Positions 17,445-26,774 of a stretch of 64,000 nucleotides of DNA are shown piece after piece. A program made the translations under genes and the position numbers. This DNA is from Rhizophagus prolifer (lineage: Eukaryota > Glomeromycota > Glomeromycetes > Glomerales > Glomeraceae), in the NCBI GenBank assembly GCA_019425655.1, contig NQWY01024837.1, forward strand, positions 62,001 to 126,000. The letters are read 5' to 3'. The notes beneath the pieces are model-generated. The model ran no database searches, had not been told where the DNA came from, and was given only the letters and a program-made list of their open reading frames with translations. The number at the start of each line of letters is the position of its first letter. The first letter of the stretch is position 1.

Positions 17445-17903
17445 TTACATTTTTTGTTTGTTAAAATACATTTTGAAATATTTAACCGGTACCCAGAGAA
17501 ACCCGAAACATTCTCCCATTTCTTTACTAACATGTTTGTGATGCTGTTTATGAGCCCTTCTGATGGCTAAGAGATAAGGATTTTTTGTATTTTTTAAAAC
17601 TTTTATACGTTGATGAATAAAAATATCATGAACAAAAAAATAAGCCATACCATAAAACGTAACCCCTAAACCAATATAAAAATAGGCATTGAAATTATTT
17701 ACAGTTCCATAATACATAAGTGCAATTGCCGGAATTGCAAAAATTACAAAGAAATAATCATTTTTTTCCAAAGGCGGATCATTACTATGATCATGATGAT
17801 CTTTGTGCAGTGACCAAAGAAATCCATGCATAACATATTTGTGAATAAGCCAGGTAAAGCCTTCCATCAGGAAAAAAGTAATTAATATTATGAGAAAATT
17901 CAC
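17445..17903 (-). CDS. crtZ: Beta-carotene 3-hydroxylase
   Basis: 152 residues, fatty-acid-hydroxylase superfamily, with the expected di-iron histidine clusters: H-K-Y-V-M-H, H-K-D-H-H-D-H, H-D-I-F-I-H and H-K-Q-H-H-K-H. Several membrane helices lie between them. It hydroxylates both rings of beta-carotene to give zeaxanthin, the usual yellow pigment of this group. Its ATG overlaps the stop of the SRPBCC gene by 4 nt (ATGA), so they are translationally coupled. Confidence 0.95.
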   Translation of the reverse strand: MNFLIILITFFLMEGFTWLIHKYVMHGFLWSLHKDHHDHSNDPPLEKNDYFFVIFAIPAIALMYYGTVNNFNAYFYIGLGVTFYGMAYFFVHDIFIHQRIKVLKNTKNPYLLAIRRAHKQHHKHVSKEMGECFGFLWVPVKYFKMYFNKQKM

Positions 17904-18373
17904 GAAACCTCTCTTTTTTGATTGAACAATACTTCTAAAACATCTTTCCTGTAATCAAAGATATATTCTAGTTTCTTTTTTACAAAAAGCCGATGCGCTA
18001 TTTTTCCGACGAATCCTAAAGGCAGTTCATAATCAACAATATCTCTTACAAGAACACCTTTCTCATTTTCTATGAACTCATGGTAATGATGCCATAATTT
18101 GTAAGGACCTTTCACCTGAAAATCGACAAAGCTTTTCTTATAATCGATGTGAATAATTTCTGTCTGCCAATGCATCTGAATGTTGAATATCGGAGTTATA
18201 GAGTAGTCAATAATCATTCCTTCAAAAATGTCGTCATTGTCAAGTTGTGTAAGAACCGTGAACTTCATGTCCTCTGGAGTAATTACGGATAAATTGTTTG
18301 CTGAGGAAAAAAACTCCCAAGCTTTGTCAATATTGCAATTTAACTGTTGTTCTCGGATAATCTGGTAAGTCAT
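17900..18373 (-). CDS. SRPBCC-family protein in carotenoid operon
   Basis: 157 residues with the START/Bet v1-like (SRPBCC) pattern, including an aromatic-rich strand M-H-W-Q-T and the C-terminal helix. The family forms a hydrophobic pocket. In flavobacterial carotenoid operons such a gene often sits between crtB and crtZ; its function there is unproven and could be binding or handing on a carotenoid or isoprenoid. Overlaps crtZ by 4 nt; 73 bases separate it from crtB. Confidence 0.85.
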   Translation of the reverse strand: MTYQIIREQQLNCNIDKAWEFFSSANNLSVITPEDMKFTVLTQLDNDDIFEGMIIDYSITPIFNIQMHWQTEIIHIDYKKSFVDFQVKGPYKLWHHYHEFIENEKGVLVRDIVDYELPLGFVGKIAHRLFVKKKLEYIFDYRKDVLEVLFNQKREVS

Positions 18374-18446
18374 TTGTTGTTAAAATTTTCTTTCATTTGT
18401 TATTAATCCACTTAATGTTTTGGAATAAGCAATTTTAATTCCATTG

Positions 18447-19280
18447 CTAAATTGATAATTTATATTCCACATAACATCCCATCATTATAGAAATTTTTCT
18501 ACTGTTAGAAATTCTGATTCTTTGATTAATAATATTATTAGCTGACGTTTTTTTAATCTTATTGAATAACGAAACATAATATCTGTAAGCCAGATAAACT
18601 CCAAACCGGGAAGAACGGGGTAATTTTTTTATCCCTTCCAAAGCTTCCCGAAATTCGGATTCAATTTCTTTTTCAATGTTGGATTTCACCTCATTATCAA
18701 AATCACTGATATCAACATTCGGAAAATAAGTTCTGCCTAAAACAAAGTAATCATCTTTCATATCTCTTAAGAAATTAACTTTCTGGAAAGCAGAACCCAA
18801 TGTCATTGCAAAAGGTTTTAGTCTCTCGAAAGCTTCCTTGTCGCCTTCCACAAAAATCTGCAGGCACATCAGGCCAACAACTTCGGCAGAGCCGAGAATA
18901 TATTCTTTATAAAGATCAGAATCATAATCAATTTTATGAAGATCCATTTCCATACTCCTGAGAAATTGATCAATCAACTGAAAATCGATCTGATATTTGT
19001 GAACAGTTTCCTGAAATGATTGCAGAATAGGATTGAGAGAGATTTTTTCCTCCAGAGCCAAGGTTGTTTCCTGACGAAAACGGGAAAGCAGTTTTTGCTT
19101 ATCAAACCCGTGGAAACTATCTACAATTTCGTCTGCCAAACGGACGTAGCCATAAATTGCATAGATTGGATTCCTTATTTTTGGTGATAAAGCTAAAATC
19201 CCTAGTGAGAAGCTTGTGCTGTATTGTTTCGTTGTCGTTTTACTTACTTTATAAGAAAGTTCATCAAATAATTTTTTCAT
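18447..19280 (-). CDS. crtB: Phytoene synthase
   Basis: 277 residues from the ATG at 19280, one base after the crtI stop; a longer frame reaches back to 19313 but would overlap crtI by 32 bases with no homology gain. Both prenyl-diphosphate-binding aspartate motifs are present: R-L-A-D-E-I-V-D-S (~50) and N-F-L-R-D-M-K-D-D (~180). It condenses two geranylgeranyl diphosphates to phytoene, the first committed step of the pathway. Coupled to crtI. Confidence 0.95.
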   Translation of the reverse strand: MKKLFDELSYKVSKTTTKQYSTSFSLGILALSPKIRNPIYAIYGYVRLADEIVDSFHGFDKQKLLSRFRQETTLALEEKISLNPILQSFQETVHKYQIDFQLIDQFLRSMEMDLHKIDYDSDLYKEYILGSAEVVGLMCLQIFVEGDKEAFERLKPFAMTLGSAFQKVNFLRDMKDDYFVLGRTYFPNVDISDFDNEVKSNIEKEIESEFREALEGIKKLPRSSRFGVYLAYRYYVSLFNKIKKTSANNIINQRIRISNSRKISIMMGCYVEYKLSI

Positions 19281-19281
19281 A

Positions 19282-20754
19282 TCAAATTGTTTTATTAGCT
19301 TCTGTTGCTGCAATTTTTCCAGATATTATAGATGGTGGGACACCCGGGCCAGGAACTGTTAACTGCCCTGTATAGAATAGATTTTTTATTTTTCTGTTTC
19401 TCAGAGACGGCTTCAATACAGCTGTCTGAGATAATGTATTTGCCAAGCCATAGGCATTACCTTCAAAAGCATTATAATCATTAACAAAATCATTGATGCA
19501 ATAGCTTCTTTTGTAATCGATTTTTGAAACGAGATTGGACGTTTTTGTATGTTTTTCAATCCTTTTTATCATTTCGGAAAAATACTTTTCGCGCATTTCT
19601 TCAGAATCATTAATCCCGGTTGCAATAGGCATCAGTAAGAAAACATTTTCACAATTCTCCGGTGCTGTACTTTTATCTGTTTTGGAAGGACAGCAGACAT
19701 AGAATAAAGGCTTGGAAGGCCATTTTTTGTCATTATAGATTTCCTTGGTGTGGAGATCAAGATCATTTTCAAAGAATAAAGTATGATGTTTCAGATTAGG
19801 AATTTTTCTATTAAATCCCATATAAAAAATCAAACACGAAGGAGCGAAGGTTTTCTTTTTCCAATACTTTTCATCATAATTTCTTTGATCTTCTGATAAC
19901 AATTTTTGCTCTGTATGGTGATAATCCGATGAAGCAATAACAGAATCAAACTCTAGTTTTTTGCCATCAACAATGATTCCCACAGCTTTCTTATTCTCTG
20001 TTATAATCTTTTCAACATTTGAATTAAGATGAATATTAGCACCTTGTTCAGCAGCAATTTTTGCCATAGCTTCTATAACTTTAATAAAGCCGCCCATTGG
20101 ATACCAGGTTCCCAATTTGTAGCCACCATAATTCATCAGACTGTATAGGGCTGGAATATCTTTCGGAGCTGCTCCAAGAAATATCACAGGAAACTCCATT
20201 AAAGTAATCAGTTTTGGATTGGAAAAATATTTTCTAACAAATTGATGAAAATTCGTTAACAAATCCAGTTTTAATACACTTTTTGCAATAGTAGGAGAGA
20301 CAAACTCAAACCAGGAATGACAAGGTTTGCTGACAAAATCCTTCATACCTACTTCATATTTATATTGGGCATCTTTCATAAAATCATCCAGCTTTTTTCC
20401 TGCACCTTTCTCTGTATGGTCAAAAAGATTTCTCATTTCTTCATAATCCTGGGGAATTTCCATGGTGCCGTCAGAAAAAACCATTTCAAATTGTGGATTT
20501 AGCGGTATTAGATCATAAAAATCTTCTGTAGTTTTTCCAAAGTCTTTGAAAAAATCTTCAATAATATCCGGCATCCAATACCAACTTGGGCCCATATCAA
20601 AGCTATAGCCATGATGTGTTTGGAAATTTCTTGCACGTCCTCCCAAACTGCTGTTTTTTTCAAAAATGTGCACTTCATTGCCTGTTTTGGCACAATAAGC
20701 CGCAGCAGACAATCCGGAAAAACCAGAACCTATAATTGCTACTTTCTTTTTCAT
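19282..20754 (-). CDS. crtI: Phytoene desaturase
   Basis: 490 residues, FAD-dependent amine-oxidoreductase fold. The dinucleotide motif I-G-S-G-F-S-G-L-S-A-A at ~7-17 is followed by the acidic strand end F-E-K-N. The C-terminal carotenoid-desaturase signature is visible as L-F-Y-T-G-Q-L-T-V-P-G-P-G-V-P. It desaturates phytoene to lycopene. Its ATG overlaps the MarR stop by 4 nt, and crtB follows after 1 nt. Confidence 0.96.
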   Translation of the reverse strand: MKKKVAIIGSGFSGLSAAAYCAKTGNEVHIFEKNSSLGGRARNFQTHHGYSFDMGPSWYWMPDIIEDFFKDFGKTTEDFYDLIPLNPQFEMVFSDGTMEIPQDYEEMRNLFDHTEKGAGKKLDDFMKDAQYKYEVGMKDFVSKPCHSWFEFVSPTIAKSVLKLDLLTNFHQFVRKYFSNPKLITLMEFPVIFLGAAPKDIPALYSLMNYGGYKLGTWYPMGGFIKVIEAMAKIAAEQGANIHLNSNVEKIITENKKAVGIIVDGKKLEFDSVIASSDYHHTEQKLLSEDQRNYDEKYWKKKTFAPSCLIFYMGFNRKIPNLKHHTLFFENDLDLHTKEIYNDKKWPSKPLFYVCCPSKTDKSTAPENCENVFLLMPIATGINDSEEMREKYFSEMIKRIEKHTKTSNLVSKIDYKRSYCINDFVNDYNAFEGNAYGLANTLSQTAVLKPSLRNRKIKNLFYTGQLTVPGPGVPPSIISGKIAATEANKTI

Positions 20755-21431
20755 ATCAGGTTATTTCCCAAAGGATAATCTTTTAAAACTGTTTCCAGTA
20801 GTTGTTGGTTGTGTATATTTCTACTGAATATAGAATTATGAAACTGATCCAGTTTATCAAGAATTTTAATCAATTCCATTTTTTCGGTGTAATTCAAATT
20901 ACCGGTAACAATACTGGAAGCTGCCCGGATTTTATCCATTTGTTTTTCTAAGGCTTCAAGTCCGGATTTTGTTATGTTTAGGACCTTTGTTCTCTTATCT
21001 GTTTTAGAATCAGTTTGTTCTACCCAACCTTGCTTGATAAGCCTGTTGATAATAAGAATACCGGCAGACTTGTCGTGAATATTTTTTTTTATCAGTTCCA
21101 TTTTGGTCATGGATCCAAAAGCTTTCAGATTAATCAGGTAGATAAATTCTTCCTGAGTATTAAAACCAGATCCTGCAATTGCTGACTTAGAATATGTTTT
21201 GGCATAACGGTTCATATGAACCAATAAGGTGCTAATAACACTTTCAGGTGATCTTCCGTTTTCCTTTCCTTCCCAATCTGGTTCATCATTAACTGATTTT
21301 CTTCTTATAACTTCCTTATCATAGATCCAGCTTTTGAATCCAGTGATGTCATCAGAATAGGATTTTTTCGTGTTTTCAGAATCAAACTCCTCCAAAAGTT
21401 TTATGACGTCTTTTATAGTTTTGAAATTCAT
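20751..21431 (-). CDS. MarR-family regulator heading the carotenoid operon
   Basis: 226 residues from the ATG at 21431; a TTG 21 bases upstream would place the start inside the likely promoter. The winged-helix core lies in ~75-190 (M-T-K-M-E-L-I-K-K-N, then a wing with D-K-R-T-K-V-L). A longer than usual N-terminal extension (~70 residues) is not recognised. As first gene, overlapping crtI by 4 nt, it probably controls pigment synthesis and itself. The ligand is unknown. Confidence 0.88.
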   Translation of the reverse strand: MNFKTIKDVIKLLEEFDSENTKKSYSDDITGFKSWIYDKEVIRRKSVNDEPDWEGKENGRSPESVISTLLVHMNRYAKTYSKSAIAGSGFNTQEEFIYLINLKAFGSMTKMELIKKNIHDKSAGILIINRLIKQGWVEQTDSKTDKRTKVLNITKSGLEALEKQMDKIRAASSIVTGNLNYTEKMELIKILDKLDQFHNSIFSRNIHNQQLLETVLKDYPLGNNLI

Positions 21432-21436
21432 TAAAT

Positions 21437-21480
21437 CAATTTTAGTATACAAATATACTTATTTATATAAATTTAGTATA
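21437..21480 (-). promoter_or_regulatory. Promoter/operator region of the carotenoid operon
   Basis: On the minus strand TATATTTG (21450-21457) matches the TAnnTTTG -7 box, about 20 bases before the MarR start codon. On the plus strand TTTAGTATA occurs at 21441-21449 and again at 21472-21480, on either side of the box, with GTATA/TATAC pairing around it. These repeats are plausible MarR sites. The remaining bases to 21651 hold nothing I recognise beyond AT-rich DNA. Confidence 0.5.
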
Positions 21481-21651
21481 ATAATACACATCAATAATGA
21501 GACCAAATATCAAAATCAAACAATTGTTTTAAAATTTCTTAAATGATAATTCTATATTCTTAAAAAATTATTAAAAATTCTAAAGTTTTAAAAATTTTAT
21601 AATTTGTGGAACTGTAGTTGTGATAATTATAAAAATTTAAAATAAAAGGTT

Positions 21652-22215
21652 ATGAAAACGGAATTTAAAATTAAAAGCTTAATGTTTGGATTATCGTTAA
21701 TTGCAGCAAACTATTTAACCGCGCAGACTAATCCAACAACCAATGATACAATCAATAATAATCAGACAACCCAAACGCAAACAGCCGGAACAACTAACCC
21801 AGAAATTGAAGCATTAAAACAAAAAATTGCTGCAAAGCCAGACGATACACAAGCTCTAGTAGGTTTGGCAACGGCTTATCAAAATGCCAATGACTGGACA
21901 TCAGCCATCGCAACGTGGAATAAAATTACAACAGTAATTCCGGATTGGGCGCCAGCTTATTATAGTATTGGATATGCCAACCAATCTGCGAAAAACAATG
22001 AAGCTGCTAAAGCCGCTTATGAGCAATACATTAGCAAGGTAAAGCCCGAAGAGGTTGAAGCGAATAAACAGAATCTGGCTTATGCATATTTTTTCATAGC
22101 ATTCTTGGATAAGGATACTGATAAAGAAAAAGCCAAACAATATATTGCTAAATCTTTACAATATGACAGCACCAATCAGGATGCGCTTAATCTAAGCAAA
22201 AGCTTGATGAACTAG
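21652..22215 (+). CDS. Secreted or periplasmic TPR-repeat protein
   Basis: 187 residues. An N-terminal signal peptide (~1-25, ending L-T-A-Q) precedes a Thr/Asn/Gln-rich linker (~26-55). Three to four tetratricopeptide-type helical pairs follow (A-L-V-G-L-A-T-A-Y-Q-N-A; P-A-Y-Y-S-I-G-Y-A-N; A-Y-A-Y-F-F-I-A-F-L). TPRs mediate protein contacts; no catalytic domain is present. It stands alone between divergent crt and convergent DUF4349 genes. Partner unknown. Confidence 0.85.
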   Translation: MKTEFKIKSLMFGLSLIAANYLTAQTNPTTNDTINNNQTTQTQTAGTTNPEIEALKQKIAAKPDDTQALVGLATAYQNANDWTSAIATWNKITTVIPDWAPAYYSIGYANQSAKNNEAAKAAYEQYISKVKPEEVEANKQNLAYAYFFIAFLDKDTDKEKAKQYIAKSLQYDSTNQDALNLSKSLMN

Positions 22216-22236
22216 AATCAAATTTTTCAATAAATA

Positions 22237-22265
22237 AAAAGACGCTTATAATTTAAGCGTCTTTT
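22237..22265. terminator. Bidirectional terminator
   Basis: Arms AAAAGACGCTT (22237-22247) and AAGCGTCTTTT (22255-22265), with A's before and T's after, between two convergent genes. Confidence 0.9.
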
Positions 22266-22270
22266 GCGTT

Positions 22271-23191
22271 TTATATATTTTCACTAGAATCTATATCATT
22301 TTTTTCAGGATCTTTATCTTTTGATTTCTTTTTGTAAAAATAATAAGCAATTCCTCCAATTAAAAACATCGGCCAAAAGGGCAGAAGAAACAACAAAATA
22401 TCTCCAATCACTTCCCAGCCAGAAGAAATCGCATCTGCAGATTTTGCACCAAAGCTTTTGGTTTGTTGCGATTCATTTGGTTGCAGGTGATTATCATATA
22501 AAGTAATATCAAGATTACAAAGCTTGTTCGCATTATAAGAATCGCCTTTAACTTCCAGGTTTTTGTTATGAAGTTTTCCCAACACCGAAAGATCTTCTAC
22601 AAGATAATCAAACTTGTCATAAGGAACTTTTGTAGTTAAATATAAAGTCTGAAGCTCATCATTACTGACTAAATTTTCCGTATTGATAACACCATCATAT
22701 TTTCTGATGATATCTCTTACCGATTGTTTTGCTATAGAAATGTCATCCACATTCAGCTCAACAGAACCATTTTTCACCATTGCACTAGCAACAGGTTCTT
22801 TTTTCACAGGCTCTTTATAAATAACTTTGGTAATGGTTTTCGGTTTCGGAATTTCTTTTTTAATTTGATTTTTGATTGAATCAATTGTTGTGGCTACTTT
22901 TTTGTCTTCGATATCTTTTTTGAATTTCTCGACATTGTCCGCAATAGAATCTATTTTCTCTTTGCTCTTATCAAAAACTTTCTCGATTTCTTCTTTATTT
23001 TTAATCAGATCTTTAGCTTTCAGATTTACCGAATCCAAAACGGAATTTGTATCAAGATTATTTACAGTTTCAGAAGCTTTATCAATTAAAGAATCTGCGT
23101 TGGCAATTGTATTATTAGCTTCTTGTAAATCTGCTTTTTTACACATCGTGAGTGTGCTCAAAATAACGGCGGTCAATATTATTTTTTTCAT
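22271..23191 (-). CDS. DUF4349-type lipoprotein with C-terminal membrane anchor
   Basis: 306 residues from the ATG at 23191, chosen because it begins a lipoprotein signal with lipobox L-T-M-C (Cys ~16). A coiled-coil, Lys/Asp-rich stretch spans ~20-130. The DUF4349 domain (~140-245) has the usual R-D-I-I-R-K-Y-D-G-V-I and Y-D-K-F-D-Y-L-V-E-D-L. A transmembrane helix (~262-285) and a charged cytoplasmic tail close it. Function of the family is unknown; it is widespread in Bacteroidota and Firmicutes envelopes. Dual anchoring by lipid and helix is worth noting. Confidence 0.85.
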   Translation of the reverse strand: MKKIILTAVILSTLTMCKKADLQEANNTIANADSLIDKASETVNNLDTNSVLDSVNLKAKDLIKNKEEIEKVFDKSKEKIDSIADNVEKFKKDIEDKKVATTIDSIKNQIKKEIPKPKTITKVIYKEPVKKEPVASAMVKNGSVELNVDDISIAKQSVRDIIRKYDGVINTENLVSNDELQTLYLTTKVPYDKFDYLVEDLSVLGKLHNKNLEVKGDSYNANKLCNLDITLYDNHLQPNESQQTKSFGAKSADAISSGWEVIGDILLFLLPFWPMFLIGGIAYYFYKKKSKDKDPEKNDIDSSENI

Positions 23192-23326
23192 TGGGATAAT
23201 TTTATGATGTAAAGCTATCCCGAAACGAAAAGAATGATTTGTAAATGAATCCGAAACTTTTTGTAATATTTTAACTAAATGAAAACCAAGCATTTAAATT
23301 TATTTTACAAGTAATTTACAAAACAA

Positions 23327-23351
23327 AAAGCATCCGAATATTGGATGCTTT
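23327..23351 (-). terminator. Terminator of prfC
   Basis: Arms AAAGCATCC (23327-23335) and GGATGCTTT (23343-23351), followed on the minus strand by a T-rich run; lies 28 bases after the prfC stop. Confidence 0.88.
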
Positions 23352-23378
23352 GTAATTATATTAATTGAGTTTTATTAA

Positions 23379-24971
23379 TTAAAAACGCTTAAACTCACTG
23401 ATAAAATGCAGTTTCACATTCGGAAACTTTTCCTGCGTCATATGGATTGTGAAAGACGAATCGGCTAAGAAAACCAATTGGTCATATTTGTCTCTTGCTA
23501 AGAAACGCTGCTTCAATCTCGCAAATTCTTTGAATTCTTCAGACTTTTCATCCGCTTCCACCCAACACGCTTTGTGGATGCTGATAGGTTCGTAAGAACA
23601 TTTCGCACCATATTCGTGTTCCAGACGGTATTGGATAACCTCGTACTGAAGCGCACCAACTGTTCCGATGATTTTTCTGTTGTTCATTTCCAGCGTAAAG
23701 AGCTGCGCAACACCTTCATCCATCAACTGGTCAACACCTTTTGCTAATTGTTTCGCTTTCAACGGGTCATTGTTATTGATGTAACGGAAATGCTCCGGAG
23801 AGAAACTTGGGATTCCTTTGAAATTCAGTTTTTCACCGGCTGTCAGCGTATCACCAATCCGGAAACTTCCCGTATCATGAAGACCGACAATATCGCCAGG
23901 GAAACTCTCGTCAACCACTTCTTTTTTGTCTGCAAAGAAAGCGTTAGGAGAGGAGAACTTCATTTTTTTACCTTCTCTCACCAACAGATAATTTTCATTT
24001 CTTTTAAACGTTCCCGACACGATTTTTACAAACGCCAGACGGTCTCTGTGTTTCGGGTCCATATTCGCGTGGATTTTGAACACAAACCCTGTAAAATTCT
24101 GTTCTTCTGGCTTTACCAATCTCGTTTCACTTTCTTTCGGCTGTGGCATTGGTGCAATATCAATGAAAGCATTCAATAACTCGCGGACACCAAAATTATT
24201 AAGAGCAGAACCAAAGAAAACAGGCTGCAAATCACCATTCATATAATCCTCACGATTAAACTCAGGATAAACAGACTGGATCAGATCCAATTCTTCACGC
24301 AGCGTTGTCGCCGCTTTTACACCAACCAGTTCATCAATCTGAGGATCATTGATATCATCAATTTTCAGAGATTCTCCAACTTTCTGTTTCTTCTCTTCCA
24401 AGAACAGCTGAATGTTATTTTCCCAAATATTATAAATCCCCTGGAAGTCGCTTCCCATACCGATCGGCAGAGAAAGCGGGCAAACCGTCAATCCTAATTT
24501 CTGTTCTACTTCATCCAGCAAATCAAAAGCATCTTTACCTTCACGGTCAAGCTTGTTGATGAAAACAATCATCGGAATGTTTCTCATTCTGCAAACCTGA
24601 ACCAGTTTTTCCGTCTGTTCCTCAACTCCTTTTGCAACGTCAATTACCACAATTACAGAGTCAACCGCAGTCAAAGTTCGGTAAGTATCTTCCGCAAAAT
24701 CCTTGTGTCCGGGCGTATCCAGAATATTGATTTTGTGGTCTCTGTATTCAAAAGCCAATACCGATGTCGCCACCGAAATCCCTCTCTGACGCTCGATTTC
24801 CATAAAGTCGGATGTTGCACCTTTCTTGATTTTATTGGATTTTACAGCACCGGCTTCCTGAATTGCTCCTCCAAAAAGCAGGAGTTTTTCCGTCAACGTG
24901 GTTTTTCCCGCATCGGGGTGGGAGATGATTCCGAAAGTTTTTCGTTTGCTGATTTCTTGTTCTAAAGACAT
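23379..24971 (-). CDS. prfC: Peptide chain release factor 3
   Basis: 530 residues, the usual RF3 length. GTPase domain 1-~280 with G1 S-H-P-D-A-G-K-T-T, G3 D-T-P-G-H-K-D-F and G4 N-K-L-D. Domains II and III follow, with the family-typical E-M-N-N-R-K-I-I-G-T-V-G-A-L-Q-Y-E-V. RF3 is a GTPase that removes RF1/RF2 from the ribosome after termination. It stands alone. Confidence 0.97.
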   Translation of the reverse strand: MSLEQEISKRKTFGIISHPDAGKTTLTEKLLLFGGAIQEAGAVKSNKIKKGATSDFMEIERQRGISVATSVLAFEYRDHKINILDTPGHKDFAEDTYRTLTAVDSVIVVIDVAKGVEEQTEKLVQVCRMRNIPMIVFINKLDREGKDAFDLLDEVEQKLGLTVCPLSLPIGMGSDFQGIYNIWENNIQLFLEEKKQKVGESLKIDDINDPQIDELVGVKAATTLREELDLIQSVYPEFNREDYMNGDLQPVFFGSALNNFGVRELLNAFIDIAPMPQPKESETRLVKPEEQNFTGFVFKIHANMDPKHRDRLAFVKIVSGTFKRNENYLLVREGKKMKFSSPNAFFADKKEVVDESFPGDIVGLHDTGSFRIGDTLTAGEKLNFKGIPSFSPEHFRYINNNDPLKAKQLAKGVDQLMDEGVAQLFTLEMNNRKIIGTVGALQYEVIQYRLEHEYGAKCSYEPISIHKACWVEADEKSEEFKEFARLKQRFLARDKYDQLVFLADSSFTIHMTQEKFPNVKLHFISEFKRF

Positions 24972-25452
24972 AATAAAATTTGAGACTGCAAAAATCGTGA
25001 TTTTTATCGGATTTTGAAAATCGAGTTTTACTCAAAGAAAATCTTTGAATATTAATTTAAGAGTCTCGCAGATTATTCAGATTTAGCAGATTGAAAAATC
25101 ATTAAAATAAATCAGTTCAATTTGCTAAATCTGCGAGAAGAGTTTTTATGTATTATTTAAGGAGCTTAATCCCGCTTGTAGTTTATACTGAGCCTGTCGA
25201 AGTGCTGTATGTTTTTTGTCTCAGAAGTTTTGTCATCGAAAACAAATTTCAAATTAAGACAAAAAAGGATGCCGCTGCAAAACGAAGTTTCGACGATTCA
25301 AATTATAAATAAAATACTCAGAGTCAATCGGGGCTAGGGATTTTGTTTTCAAATCAACAGTGATGAATAAATAGAATTTAGTCTAAACAGATTGCAGAAA
25401 CCAAAACTCAACTGTGTTTTGTTCTAAACAGACTGCAGAAATCAGATGGTTG
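24972..25452. repeat. Repeat-rich intergenic region
   Basis: 480 bases without a gene. It holds (a) an inverted repeat, 25064-25094 against 25116-25138, in which the left arm carries a 9-base insertion and the rest pairs 22 of 23; (b) TGTAGTTTATACTGAGC at 25177-25193, then CTGTCGAAG, a relative of the CTGAGC-GTCGAAG short repeats common in Bacteroidota, which recurs at 38054-38070 with one mismatch; (c) a direct repeat of TCTAAACAGAYTGCAGAAA at 25382-25400 and 25423-25441. These are short dispersed repeats, not an insertion sequence. Confidence 0.75.
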
Positions 25453-26640
25453 TCAGTCCGAGGCTCTCGAAGACTTCAGATAATAAGCCAAAGCTAAACC
25501 AATTAACACAATCCCGATACTGAAAGGAAAAATATAAGGCAATCCAAATACATCAGCGACACCGCCAATCAATGGACCTGTAACTCCCAGAGAAATATCA
25601 ATGAACAAACCGTAACCTGCCAAAGCTGAACCCTGATTGGACGAAGGAACGGTTTTCATTGCCATTACGCCCAAAGCCGGGAATATCAATGAAAACCCCA
25701 AACCCGTAATTCCTGCACCAATCAATGCGAAATACGGATGATAAGACAATGTAATAATGGTTAAACCTAAGCCTTCCACAGCAAGACTTACAATCGCAAC
25801 GTTGATTCCACCAAATCGGTTAATCGCATTACTGAAAACCAATCTGCCGGTAACAAACAAAACCCCAAAAACCGACAAACACATCGCACCATTTTGCCAA
25901 TGGTAATAATCGTAATAAAGTGTAATAAAAGTCGAAATGGTTGCAAATCCTAGTCCGCCAAAAGCCAGGCAAAGCCCAAAAGGCGCTACTTTTCCCAGAA
26001 CATTCCAGAAAGATTTTTGTTCTTCTTCAGAATGTTTTCCCGTCCGGTTTTCTTTCGATTTTGCTATGAAAAATCCGATTAATCCTAGCAATATAATTAG
26101 AATTCCTAAACCGTAAAAATTGAAATGTTTTACAATCGTAACACCCAAGGATGCGCCAATTGCCAAAGCGCCGTAACACGCCACACCATTATAAGAAATA
26201 ATCTTTGGTGTATGTTTTTCACCTAAAGTCATAATTGCCCAGTTAATCGGACTTGCCCCAATCATTCCTTCTGCACAGCCCGTAAAAAATCGGGTAATAA
26301 TCAGAAATAATAGGCTGACAATAGGTGATAATCTGAAATAATACGCCATTACCAATACCAAACCTGTAAAGGAAAAACTGATCATACTTGCCAAAACGGC
26401 AGGCTTTGGGCCTTTGCTGTCAATGATTTTTCCTGAGTAAGCTCTCATCAGAAAGGTCATCACATATTGTAAACTAATCACAATCCCTGCAACCAACATA
26501 CTGAAACCAAGACCTTTGTTGATAAAAATCGGTAAAACAGATAATGATAATCCAATGATAAAATAGCCTATAAAAGTGAAAAATACATAGGAAATAACGG
26601 AATATGAGAAATTCTTGCTTTGTCCGATCGTTGCATCCAT
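25453..26640 (-). CDS. Major facilitator superfamily transporter
   Basis: 395 residues, about twelve membrane helices. The A-motif-like loop after TM2 (G-K-I-I-D-S-K-G-P-K-P) is present, with a central cytoplasmic loop of charged residues (~190-215). It resembles the YhhS/arabinose-efflux branch of MFS exporters. Substrate cannot be told from sequence. It diverges from aspA, with 134 bases between the starts that must contain both promoters. Confidence 0.85.
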   Translation of the reverse strand: MDATIGQSKNFSYSVISYVFFTFIGYFIIGLSLSVLPIFINKGLGFSMLVAGIVISLQYVMTFLMRAYSGKIIDSKGPKPAVLASMISFSFTGLVLVMAYYFRLSPIVSLLFLIITRFFTGCAEGMIGASPINWAIMTLGEKHTPKIISYNGVACYGALAIGASLGVTIVKHFNFYGLGILIILLGLIGFFIAKSKENRTGKHSEEEQKSFWNVLGKVAPFGLCLAFGGLGFATISTFITLYYDYYHWQNGAMCLSVFGVLFVTGRLVFSNAINRFGGINVAIVSLAVEGLGLTIITLSYHPYFALIGAGITGLGFSLIFPALGVMAMKTVPSSNQGSALAGYGLFIDISLGVTGPLIGGVADVFGLPYIFPFSIGIVLIGLALAYYLKSSRASD

Positions 26641-26774
26641 AACATTAAAATCAAAGGTGCAAAGTTACTTCGGAAAAATGAGTTAAAATAATTTTGGGTT
26701 ATGAATTAAAAAGATAATTTTAAAGCCTTCGCACGTTATAAATTCTTCCAAAATCAGTAACTTTCCGCTTTCAA

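Noticed and set aside
25207-25268. Inverted TTTTTTGTCT/AAGACAAAAAA as an insertion-sequence end pair
   Set aside because: Only about 50 bases lie between the arms and no transposase or target duplication is present.
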